Shown here in pieces: positions 1 to 5,123 of a stretch of 6,609 bases of DNA; the stretch's first letter is position 1, and the number at the start of each line of letters is the position of its first letter. Both the position numbers and the translations under genes were made by a program. The stretch comes from Tannerellaceae bacterium (GTDB taxonomy: Bacteria; Bacteroidota; Bacteroidia; Bacteroidales; Tannerellaceae): positions 1-6,609 of the forward strand of contig JAISRY010000245.1 in the NCBI GenBank assembly GCA_031273385.1. Direction: 5' to 3'. The notes beneath the pieces are model-generated. The model ran no database searches. It had not been told where the DNA came from and worked only from the letters and a program-made list of their open reading frames with translations.

Positions 1-1275
1 CCGGCAGGAACAGGTTATGTGCTTGGGCAAGGGCTTGTTCCTCATGGCGATTCCTATTATACGGATCAGTTAAACAGCGCATATGGCGGCGCCCAATATG
101 CCGATGTGGCGAAAGAAAAGTTCTCTTTTGCCCGTGACTTCAGCCCCATCTCTTTTTCGCAGTTTGTAAACGCTGCCGACAGGTATACGGGAGAGGTGTT
201 GAATATTGCTAATGTAACGGTCAACAATATTGGAGACGGATTTAATTACATCGGCAATCCTTTTACCGTCCCTTTGGATGTGTCTGATTTTGTTAACCAG
301 GGAACAGGTCTTGCCGACTGGGGTTTCACTAGCAGCGAGGTCGCTCCCTCTTTTTATGTCCTTTCCAACGGAACAGGGAAACGTGCATCGAATAAAAGAG
401 ATTTCACATTCAATGTCAGTTACATGGTAGGACAGGCTACAGGAGGAACCATTACCGGGGATACTTTAATCGCTCCAATGCAAATGTTTGCAATTAGGAG
501 AGTTTCAGGGTCAAAAACATCCATGACGATTCCCAAGTCGAAACGTACACGTGCGAATACCACCTTTTTACGGAGTGGAGCGAATATGGTGACCGACGAA
601 CTGTTGATCGAAACGAAAGATACGCGGACAGAGGGCTTCGACCGTTTATGTGTCGTCTTCAGAAATGACGCCTCCCTCAAGGCCGACGATACGCATGATG
701 CCAAAAAGCTCTTTAACCGTACCGGCGGGGTGAATCAGATATACACCCGGTCGGAAGACAAGACGGATCTGACAACCAACGTAATCCCCCCGTCTACGAA
801 AAGCCTGGCGATGTATTTTGAACCCTCCGACGAACAGCAGGAGGTGCAGTTAACCGCAAGCCGGATTAACTCCCTGGTGTCTGTGAACGGCGTTGTTCTG
901 GAAGATAAAAAAACCGGAGCGAAAACGGATTTGCTGCGTACGCCATCCTATACGTTCGTCTCTACCCCGTATGACAAGACGGATCGTTTTGTCCTGCATT
1001 TCACCTCCAGCCCGGTAGGTATAGACGACATCCCAACGTCGTCGGCCGTTTATGCCTATTATGACGCCGGATCCATTTATATCCAGGGATTGCAAGACGA
1101 AGACAATGGACGCGCCGTCTTCGTATATGATGTACAGGGACAGCTGATCCACCGTCAGGAAATCGCCGGAACGACGCCATGCCGGATCGACAAATCGTTG
1201 AACAAAGGAATCTATATCCTGAAGATAGCCGGTAGGGAGCATGTGATAAAGCTTCCGGTCGTGTCATCGTTCTAA
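1..1275 (+). CDS. Secreted surface protein with T9SS C-terminal sorting domain (5'-partial)
   Basis: The frame is open from base 1, so the N-terminus and any signal peptide lie upstream; a GTG at 19 is internal. 424 residues are visible, ending at TAA 1273-1275. Residues about 75-170 carry a pattern common in Bacteroidales secreted proteins: IGNPFTVPLD, later an APMQMFAIRR segment (compare 'GNPyps..' and 'i.PmQ.F.v'). The last ~85 residues (nt 1018-1272) resemble the Por/T9SS type A sorting domain: short beta strands SIYIQGL, AVFVYDVQGQLIHRQEI and NKGIYILKI, then a basic end VIKLPVV. In this family the domain directs outer-membrane passage through T9SS and is usually removed, with the protein attached to A-LPS or released. 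The passenger has no enzyme motif I recognise, so its role is unknown (adhesin or structural surface protein are possible). It converges on the isomerase-like gene with an 89-bp gap. The C-terminal domain call is fairly sure; the passenger's function is not. Confidence 0.85.
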   Translation, partial: PAGTGYVLGQGLVPHGDSYYTDQLNSAYGGAQYADVAKEKFSFARDFSPISFSQFVNAADRYTGEVLNIANVTVNNIGDGFNYIGNPFTVPLDVSDFVNQGTGLADWGFTSSEVAPSFYVLSNGTGKRASNKRDFTFNVSYMVGQATGGTITGDTLIAPMQMFAIRRVSGSKTSMTIPKSKRTRANTTFLRSGANMVTDELLIETKDTRTEGFDRLCVVFRNDASLKADDTHDAKKLFNRTGGVNQIYTRSEDKTDLTTNVIPPSTKSLAMYFEPSDEQQEVQLTASRINSLVSVNGVVLEDKKTGAKTDLLRTPSYTFVSTPYDKTDRFVLHFTSSPVGIDDIPTSSAVYAYYDAGSIYIQGLQDEDNGRAVFVYDVQGQLIHRQEIAGTTPCRIDKSLNKGIYILKIAGREHVIKLPVVSSF

Positions 1276-1303
1276 GTAATGTAATGACAAATAACAAATA
1301 AAA

Positions 1304-1337
1304 AACCCAAGGGGGAGTGAATCTCCACCCTTGGGTT
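1304..1337 (-). terminator. Rho-independent terminator of the isomerase-like gene
   Basis: A 10-bp perfect outer stem (1304-1313 with 1328-1337, arm AACCCAAGGG) continues, past one unpaired A at 1327, into 4 more pairs (1314-1317 with 1323-1326) around a 5-nt loop. Read on the minus strand it is followed by T-rich sequence (complement of the A-run from 1303 leftward). On the plus strand the following bases are ACTGATT, with no T-run. It therefore best serves the leftward gene ending at 1365, 28 bases upstream. Confidence 0.8.
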
Positions 1338-1343
1338 ACTGAT

Positions 1344-1375
1344 TAACAGGTAGGTACCTACCTGTTATTTCTTTT
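1344..1375 (+). terminator. Palindromic hairpin terminator of the T9SS-cargo gene
   Basis: 1344-1367 is a perfect 24-base palindrome (half-site TAACAGGTAGGT). As a hairpin it gives a 10-bp stem with a GTAC loop, and it is followed on the plus strand by TTTCTTTT (1368-1375). This is a terminator for the rightward gene that stops at 1275. Its right end contains the stop codon of the leftward gene (TAA read from 1367-1365), so the opposing gene's end lies inside the structure. A protein-binding palindrome cannot be ruled out. Confidence 0.65.
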
Positions 1376-2357
1376 CAAAGAAAGCGTCGAAAGCATGTGC
1401 TGACGTTTGGAAATCAATCCGTTTTGTAAATTCACAGGATTCCCGTGCGCCGTGTTCGCGATCCATCGCGCTGTCTTCCCATTCGATGGATAGCGGGCCC
1501 TGGTAGCCGATGGCATTCAGTGCGCGGATAATCTCTTCAAAACGGATACGCCCGCGCCCTACGCTCCGGAAGTTCCAGTAACGGCGGGGATCGCCGAACG
1601 TGACATGCCCGCCAAATACGCCGACCTGCTTGGGCGTTTCGCTCCAATAGACATCTTTCATGTGTACATGGAAGATCCGTTCTGGGAATTGATAGATAAA
1701 GTCCACATAATCCACCCCCTGATACCCCAGGTGGCTCGGGTCGTAATTGAACCCGAACGCGGGATGCCAGTCCAGCGCATCCAAGGCGCGGCGGGCGGTA
1801 ACCGTATCAAAGGCTATTTCCGTCGGATGCACCTCCAGCGCGTAACGAATCCCCAGCTTTTGGTATTCGTCGAGGATAGGGGTAAACCGGCGGGCAAAAT
1901 CTTCAAACCCTTTATCAATCAAGGCTTCCGGGATAGGAGGGAAAGAGTAGAGGTACTGCCAGATCGCGCTGCCGGTGAAGCCGACAACGGTGTCGATACC
2001 CAGCATTTTTGCCGCATGAGCCGTCCGGATCAACTCTTCCGAAGCGCGCTGGCGGACACCCTCCGGCTCGCCGTCCCCCCAGATATAATCGGGAAGAATG
2101 GATTGATGCCTGAAGTCGATGTTGTCGCATACCGCCTGACCGATCAAATGCGTTGAAATCGTACGGAGCTCCAGCCCGTATGCGCTTAACAACTCTTTTA
2201 TGCCCTGATAATAAGCCGCATCTGTATGACGAACGTCCAAATGATCGGGAAGCCCCAGCTCTATGCCGTCGTATCCGAAAGCTTTGGCTTTTTCACACAC
2301 GGTTTCCAGTGATAAATCTCCCCACTGTAAGGAGTACAAGGTTACAAGTCGTGCCAT
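1365..2357 (-). CDS. Sugar phosphate isomerase/epimerase-family TIM-barrel enzyme
   Basis: Complete 330-residue protein, ATG at 2357 and TAA at 1365. It reads as a single (beta/alpha)8 barrel of the xylose-isomerase-like AP_endonuc_2 superfamily (PF01261). Its first strand and helix (VTLYSLQWGDLSLETVCEKA) lead to GYDGIELG at 28-35. The expected divalent-metal and substrate residues are present: E175 in ALEVHPTE, D206 and H209 in NYDPSHLGYQ, H230/H232 in HVHMKD, and E292 in SIEWED. Family members isomerise or epimerise sugars or inositol derivatives; the substrate cannot be read from sequence. There is no signal peptide or membrane segment, so it should act in the cytoplasm. It is transcribed alone, divergently from the fimbrillin-like gene and convergently with the T9SS-cargo gene. 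An A/T-rich leader without a Shine-Dalgarno site precedes the ATG, as usual in Bacteroidota, and no other in-frame start gives a better N-terminus. The family call is strong; the reaction is open. Confidence 0.9.
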   Translation of the reverse strand: MARLVTLYSLQWGDLSLETVCEKAKAFGYDGIELGLPDHLDVRHTDAAYYQGIKELLSAYGLELRTISTHLIGQAVCDNIDFRHQSILPDYIWGDGEPEGVRQRASEELIRTAHAAKMLGIDTVVGFTGSAIWQYLYSFPPIPEALIDKGFEDFARRFTPILDEYQKLGIRYALEVHPTEIAFDTVTARRALDALDWHPAFGFNYDPSHLGYQGVDYVDFIYQFPERIFHVHMKDVYWSETPKQVGVFGGHVTFGDPRRYWNFRSVGRGRIRFEEIIRALNAIGYQGPLSIEWEDSAMDREHGARESCEFTKRIDFQTSAHAFDAFFEKK

Positions 2358-2399
2358 TTGTTATAAGTTTATGATTTTAAAAATAGTTCATGTACAGGA

Positions 2400-2407
2400 C
2401 AAAACTA
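2400..2407 (-). promoter_or_regulatory. -7 promoter element for the isomerase-like gene
   Basis: On the minus strand the sequence reads TAGTTTTG, matching the Bacteroides -7 consensus TAnnTTTG, about 42 bases before the ATG at 2357. A TTG lies 16 bases upstream, shorter than the usual 19-21, so the -33 part is weak. Predicted transcription start is near 2390-2395. Confidence 0.45.
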
Positions 2408-2470
2408 AAAAATATCTGCAACACAAGGGCGGGTTTCACCTTAATATTTTTTAAATCCCCAAAAAAAGAA

Positions 2471-2478
2471 TATCTTTG
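2471..2478 (+). promoter_or_regulatory. -7 promoter element for the fimbrillin-like lipoprotein gene
   Basis: TATCTTTG matches TAnnTTTG exactly and is followed by GCCCCC. The -33 region (about 2447-2452) is only a T-run, without a clear TTG. The 5' leader would be about 60 bases to the ATG at 2547 and is A/T-rich. Together with 2400-2407 it makes 2358-2546 a divergent promoter region; nothing else was seen there. Confidence 0.5.
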
Positions 2479-2546
2479 CCCCCTTGAAATAAACTAAAGA
2501 TTGTTTGTACGCTATTATAATTATATTAAAAACAAAGATGGTTACT

Positions 2547-3467
2547 ATGAGAAAAATAGTCCAGTTCGCTTTTTTGTGCGCGTTGTTTAGTTGTGACAGG
2601 GGCGTTGTCCCTGAAGTGGTTACGCCTGAAACAGGGTATACGGTACAGTTTTGTATGGAGACTGTCATGGAGGTCGAACCTTTTCCCGGCACGCGAAGTA
2701 TGCCTGGGGATATCCCCGGAGAGCCCACCGTTCCACCTTATCAGTACCTGGAGTATGCCGTCTATGACCGGCCTGCCGATACGTTGATGCGGTATCGGAC
2801 GGCGTCATCCAGCGACAAAGAGAATGAGGACTTTGGGAAGTATTTCTACGACACATTCAAGCGGGGAAAGTATAAGGTATGCTTCTTAGCCCATTCCACA
2901 CCGGAGCGCTCTTTGTCGGGAAACAGCATTACTTTTGGGCAGGTTTCGGATTCTTTTTATGCTTCTGTAGAGATCGACGTGAATGAGAAAAGCGCCGACA
3001 CCGCTGTCGTAATTGCCATGCGGCGCGTGGTCAGCCGTGTGGAGTTTCTGGCCACCGACACTGTTCCAGGGAACGTTTTTTCATTAAGCGTCGATGTGTC
3101 CGGCCGGTATACCGCCTTTGATCTTTTTGAGGGGAAAGCGAAGAGCGATCCGGCGCCCTACCTGTTTACGGATACGATTTCCGATCAGGAAAGGGGGAAA
3201 GGAGTATTTAATACCCATGCGTTCTATACGTTGGTTCCATCTCCTGACAACAAGATAGGCGAGATCACCCTCACTTCGTCGGACAAACAGAAAAACGAGG
3301 TCTATAAACGGGTCGTAAAAGATGCGCCGCTTTACGAAAACCGGATCACACGTTATAAAGGCAGGCTGTACGCCCCCTCATCTTTCGACGGCGGCTTCGA
3401 AATAAATATTGAGAACGACGGCGATTGGGGAAATCCCGAAGAAATTGCATTACCCGAAACGGATTGA
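2547..3467 (+). CDS. Fimbrillin-like (FimB/Mfa2-type) surface lipoprotein
   Basis: 306 residues if started at ATG 2547, which puts a compact lipoprotein signal right at the start: basic MRK, a hydrophobic stretch VQFAFLCALF, and a lipobox LFSC with the lipidated cysteine at residue 16. An in-frame ATG at 2538 would add three residues (MVT); a TTG at 2505 would give an atypical N-terminus. Downstream features resemble the Bacteroidales fimbrillin superfamily: LEYAVYD, then RGKYKVCFLAHST, then the strand AMRRVVSRVEFLATD (compare 'l.R..akvev'), and a second domain with NRITRYKGRLY and a final DGDWG. Such proteins are exported as lipoproteins and act as stalk, anchor or tip subunits of type V pili; a FimB/Mfa2-like anchor is my closest match, by pattern only. 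No partner subunit gene is next to it: a tRNA follows. Its position in a pilus is unresolved. Confidence 0.72.
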   Translation: MRKIVQFAFLCALFSCDRGVVPEVVTPETGYTVQFCMETVMEVEPFPGTRSMPGDIPGEPTVPPYQYLEYAVYDRPADTLMRYRTASSSDKENEDFGKYFYDTFKRGKYKVCFLAHSTPERSLSGNSITFGQVSDSFYASVEIDVNEKSADTAVVIAMRRVVSRVEFLATDTVPGNVFSLSVDVSGRYTAFDLFEGKAKSDPAPYLFTDTISDQERGKGVFNTHAFYTLVPSPDNKIGEITLTSSDKQKNEVYKRVVKDAPLYENRITRYKGRLYAPSSFDGGFEINIENDGDWGNPEEIALPETD

Positions 3468-3486
3468 TTATCAAAACGATCCAACC

Positions 3487-3529
3487 CTGCCCGTTCTCAG
3501 CGTGAACTATTTTCACAAGAGATGGGCAG
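3487..3529 (+). terminator. Possible terminator hairpin after the lipoprotein gene
   Basis: CTGCCC (3487-3492) pairs with GGGCAG (3524-3529), inner CTC/GAG (3496-3498 with 3519-3521) and GTGAA/TTCAC (3502-3506 with 3512-3516) extend the stem around a CTATT loop. The tail is ATTTCTC, a poor T-run, so termination efficiency is uncertain. It lies 20 bases after the stop at 3467. Confidence 0.45.
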
Positions 3530-3545
3530 ATTTCTCATCCAAAAA

Positions 3546-3576
3546 TTTGGAGATATTCAAATTCGTATTAACTTTG
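3546..3576 (+). promoter_or_regulatory. Promoter of tRNA-Val
   Basis: TTTG at 3546-3549 and TAACTTTG at 3569-3576 are separated by 19 bases, fitting the Bacteroides sigma-ABfr consensus (TTTG, 19-21 bases, TAnnTTTG). The predicted start is near 3583, leaving a leader of roughly 30 bases before the tRNA. Confidence 0.75.
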
Positions 3577-3614
3577 CACCGTCTTAAGAGAGATTAAGAC
3601 ACTCCTTTCAAAAA

Positions 3615-3689
3615 GGGCGTTTAGCTCAGCTGGTTCAGAGCATCTGCCTTACAAGCAGAGGGTCGGCGGTTCGAATCCGTCAACGCCCA
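3615..3689 (+). tRNA. tRNA-Val (anticodon TAC)
   Basis: A complete 75-nt cloverleaf. Acceptor stem GGGCGTT (3615-3621) pairs with AACGCCC (3682-3688), discriminator A3689. D stem GCTC/GAGC is at 3624-3627 and 3638-3641. Anticodon stem TCTGC/GCAGA is at 3643-3647 and 3655-3659, with loop CTTACAA. The anticodon TAC (3650-3652) reads valine GTA and, by wobble, other GTN codons. T stem 3665-3669 with 3677-3681 (one G-U) closes the loop TTCGAAT. The 3' CCA is not encoded (ACT follows), so it must be added by nucleotidyltransferase. It is a single gene with its own promoter and terminator. Confidence 0.97.
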
Positions 3690-3725
3690 CTTCCCTAAAA
3701 AGACACTTTAGAGAAAAAAACAGAC

Positions 3726-3761
3726 AATGCCTTCCAAATCAACAGATTGGAAGGCATTTTT
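3726..3761 (+). terminator. Terminator of tRNA-Val, possibly bidirectional
   Basis: A 12-bp perfect stem (AATGCCTTCCAA 3726-3737 with 3747-3758) and a 9-nt loop, followed by Ts to 3761, lies 37 bases after the tRNA. On the minus strand a run of seven Ts (complement of 3714-3720) begins five bases past the stem, so it may also end the leftward ATPase transcript, whose stop is at 3846. Confidence 0.8.
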
Positions 3762-3778
3762 CATTTATCGGCGCCAAC

Positions 3779-3804
3779 TGAAAGACGGGAATGAAAGACG
3801 GGAA
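3779..3804. repeat. Perfect 13-bp tandem duplication
   Basis: TGAAAGACGGGAA occurs at 3779-3791 and again immediately at 3792-3804, without a mismatch. It lies between the tRNA terminator and the 3' end of the ATPase gene. It codes for nothing evident. A slippage duplication is the simplest origin; an exact tandem copy of this kind can also mark an insertion or excision scar. Confidence 0.75.
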
Positions 3805-3822
3805 AACGATTGAATATTCGGT

Positions 3823-3830
3823 TAACTTTG
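3823..3830 (+). promoter_or_regulatory. Orphan -7 promoter-like element
   Basis: TAACTTTG repeats the -7 element of the tRNA-Val promoter. The match extends to ATTCGGTTAACTTTGTAC (3816-3833), close to the tRNA promoter's ATTCG..TTAACTTTGCAC (3561-3579). No TTG is found 19-21 bases upstream. Any transcript would run antisense into the 3' end of the ATPase gene, where no rightward gene is credible. It may be chance, an antisense promoter, or a remnant. Confidence 0.3.
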
Positions 3831-3845
3831 TACGGAAATCTTTTG

Positions 3846-4970
3846 CTAAAGCAGCAAAAACGCTTCCATATTGTCGGGGGTGATGACGGAGAAAGTACTG
3901 GATGGATAATTTTCCAGGAATTTCTTGGGTATTTTGTATTTGGCGGAGGGGTTCCATTTGAATTCGAATGCTTGGATTTGTCCGTCTCCTTCTTCGATAT
4001 AGTCGATTTCTTTTTGGTCGGTGGTGCGCCAAAACCAACTGTTCCGCCACATCAAATCGTATTCCAGTTTCTTCTGTCTTTCGGAAATAATGTAATTTTC
4101 CCATAACGCGCCAATATCACTGCGGCTTTCCGCAAAGGAAAAATCAGCGATTATCGCATTGCGAATGCCGTTGTCGTAAAAGTAGATTTTTTTACTGCTT
4201 TTCAGTTCGTTGCGCAAGTTACGGCTGAATGAGCCTAATCGGAAAATGACAAAACATTGTTCCAATAGCACGATATACTTTTCCACTGTCTTTGTGTCTA
4301 ATCCGCTAATCTGCCCCAGTTCGGCGTAAGATACCTGATTGCCAACCTGGAAAGCAACAGCCTGTAGCAGTTTTAGCAGCTTTTCCGGCTTCTTGATTTG
4401 TTCCCACATCAAAATATCCTTGTAAAGATAACTGTCTGAAAGTTGTTTCAGGATTTCTTTTTCATTTCCCGGATTGTTCACAACATCAGGGTAGTAACCA
4501 TATACCAGGCGATGAGGTAACAGCCTTTTTTCATCTAATAGTCCATGATGGTTCACCATTTCTGCAAAAGAAACAGGGTACATTTTGTATTCCCACTTTC
4601 TGCCGGTAAGCGGTTCGTTGACCTGATTGGCTAAATCGAAAGAAGAACTCCCGGTGGCTATCAGTTGTATTTCGGGCAATTCATCCGTGATCAGTTTCAG
4701 TTTTAGTCCTATATCCTTTATCCGTTGGGCTTCATCAATTACGACGTATCTCTTATTCCCGAAAATATACTTCAAACGCGTGGCCGATATGTTCTCAAAA
4801 AGATGCTGCACGTCCAATTCATCCCCATTGAGCCAAATCATTTCGTCTGAACCTTTAAAAAGTTCTTTAACTAAAGTCGTTTTACCTACCTGCCTGGCTC
4901 CCATTAATATGATCGCTTTACCCCTATTCAGCTTATCTTGAATCGTTTTTTCTACTTTTCTACGTATCAT
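3846..4970 (-). CDS. AAA_14/DUF4143 ATP-binding protein
   Basis: Complete 374-residue protein, ATG at 4970 and TAG at 3846. The N-terminal half is an AAA_14-type P-loop ATPase (PF13173): Walker A GARQVGKTT with K30, Walker B YVVIDEAQ with D79/E80, and a sensor-like ATGSSSF at 105-111. The C-terminal half is DUF4143-like (PF13635): a helical, winged-helix-like stretch near 200-245 (VSYAELGQISGLDTKTVEKY), then a PD-(D/E)xK-like nuclease core with D323 in EIDYIEE and E336/K338 in AFEFKW. Length is normal for the family, whose biological role is unknown; DNA or protein remodelling has been supposed. It is cytoplasmic, with no signal or membrane segment. Hand counts give about 38-42% G+C in sample 60-base stretches (4201-4260, 4681-4740), against 58% at 6001-6060 and 53% at 1801-1860, suggesting separate acquisition. 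It forms a single-gene unit beside tRNA-Val. Domain calls are firm; function is not. Confidence 0.93.
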   Translation of the reverse strand: MIRRKVEKTIQDKLNRGKAIILMGARQVGKTTLVKELFKGSDEMIWLNGDELDVQHLFENISATRLKYIFGNKRYVVIDEAQRIKDIGLKLKLITDELPEIQLIATGSSSFDLANQVNEPLTGRKWEYKMYPVSFAEMVNHHGLLDEKRLLPHRLVYGYYPDVVNNPGNEKEILKQLSDSYLYKDILMWEQIKKPEKLLKLLQAVAFQVGNQVSYAELGQISGLDTKTVEKYIVLLEQCFVIFRLGSFSRNLRNELKSSKKIYFYDNGIRNAIIADFSFAESRSDIGALWENYIISERQKKLEYDLMWRNSWFWRTTDQKEIDYIEEGDGQIQAFEFKWNPSAKYKIPKKFLENYPSSTFSVITPDNMEAFLLL

Positions 4971-4988
4971 ACCGGATATATCTTACCA

Positions 4989-5022
4989 CAAAAATACGAT
5001 AAATGTGGAATTGGATCCACAA
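4989..5022 (-). promoter_or_regulatory. Putative promoter of the AAA_14/DUF4143 gene
   Basis: On the minus strand TATTTTTG (4989-4996) fits TAnnTTTG, 18 bases before the ATG at 4970. A TTG (complement of 5020-5022) lies 23 bases upstream, slightly longer than the usual 19-21. The leader would be very short, about 10 bases, so either the leader is nearly absent or the true start site differs. Confidence 0.4.
5004..5021. promoter_or_regulatory. Inverted repeat at the ATPase promoter (candidate operator)
   Basis: TGTGGA, six bases, then TCCACA form an exact dyad that overlaps the possible -33 element and sits just upstream of the -7 element. A further CCACAAAAATA at 4986-4996 repeats the CCACAAAATA at 5017-5026. 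Position and symmetry would fit a repressor site, but no regulator gene is nearby and the dyad is short. Confidence 0.3.
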
Positions 5023-5034
5023 AATACCAAATAA

Positions 5035-5075
5035 AAACGGGACGGGAGCAATTTTTATTTGCTCCCGTCCCGTTT
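5035..5075 (-). terminator. Strong terminator of the glycoside hydrolase gene
   Basis: A perfect 17-bp stem (5035-5051 with 5059-5075, core ACGGGACGGGAGCAA) closes a 7-nt loop. On the minus strand it is followed by TTTTTATTT (complement of 5037 leftward, overlapping the stem base). It lies about 50 bases past the leftward gene's stop at 5124 and insulates the ATPase promoter that follows. Its right arm is the first unit of the 21-nt repeat cluster. Confidence 0.8.
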
Positions 5076-5120
5076 GAAATTGCTCCCGACCTATTTAAAA
5101 TTGCTCCCGTCCGAAAATGA
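5058..5120. repeat. Three 21-nt tandem repeats with an inverted fourth copy
   Basis: Units begin at 5058, 5079 and 5100. All share the core TTGCTCCCG(T/A)CC at exact 21-base spacing. Units 1 and 2 agree at 16 of 21 positions; unit 3 keeps the first 13 and then diverges into the end of the glycoside hydrolase gene region. An inverted copy of the core, GGACGGGAGCAA, lies at 5040-5051 and pairs best with unit 1 to make the terminator. Units 2 and 3 could in principle compete for the same arm. No protein is credible here. I do not recognise a named repeat family. Confidence 0.8.
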
Positions 5121-5123
5121 GGG

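Noticed and set aside
420..1297. Minus-strand open frames at 420-704, 850-1242 and 1001-1297
   Set aside because: They overlap the T9SS-cargo coding region and lack domain features or upstream signals.
1605..2156. 183-residue open frame on the plus strand
   Set aside because: Antisense shadow of the isomerase-like gene, which has all expected metal-site motifs; no promoter or initiation context.
2505..2546. TTG start extending the lipoprotein N-terminus
   Set aside because: It would put an extra MYAIIIILKTKMVT segment before the MRK-type signal peptide and move the lipobox cysteine to residue 30. The ATG at 2547 gives a normal lipoprotein signal; 2538 remains a minor alternative.
3615..3689. 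tRNA 3' end duplicated as an attachment site in the window
   Set aside because: I looked for a second copy of the T-arm and acceptor 3' sequence (TTCGAATCC...AACGCCCA) downstream and found none, so no att pair can be claimed.
3695..3711. Small CTAAA/TTTAG hairpin after the tRNA
   Set aside because: Only five A/T-rich pairs; the strong terminator at 3726-3761 explains the region better.
4938..5120. Short plus-strand open frames over the 21-nt repeats (also 5059-5247)
   Set aside because: Their repeated seven-residue pattern is simply the translation of the 21-base repeat; they run through a terminator hairpin and have no credible start.
5058..5120. CRISPR array
   Set aside because: Repeat units are directly adjacent at a 21-base period with no unique spacers, and no cas genes are present.
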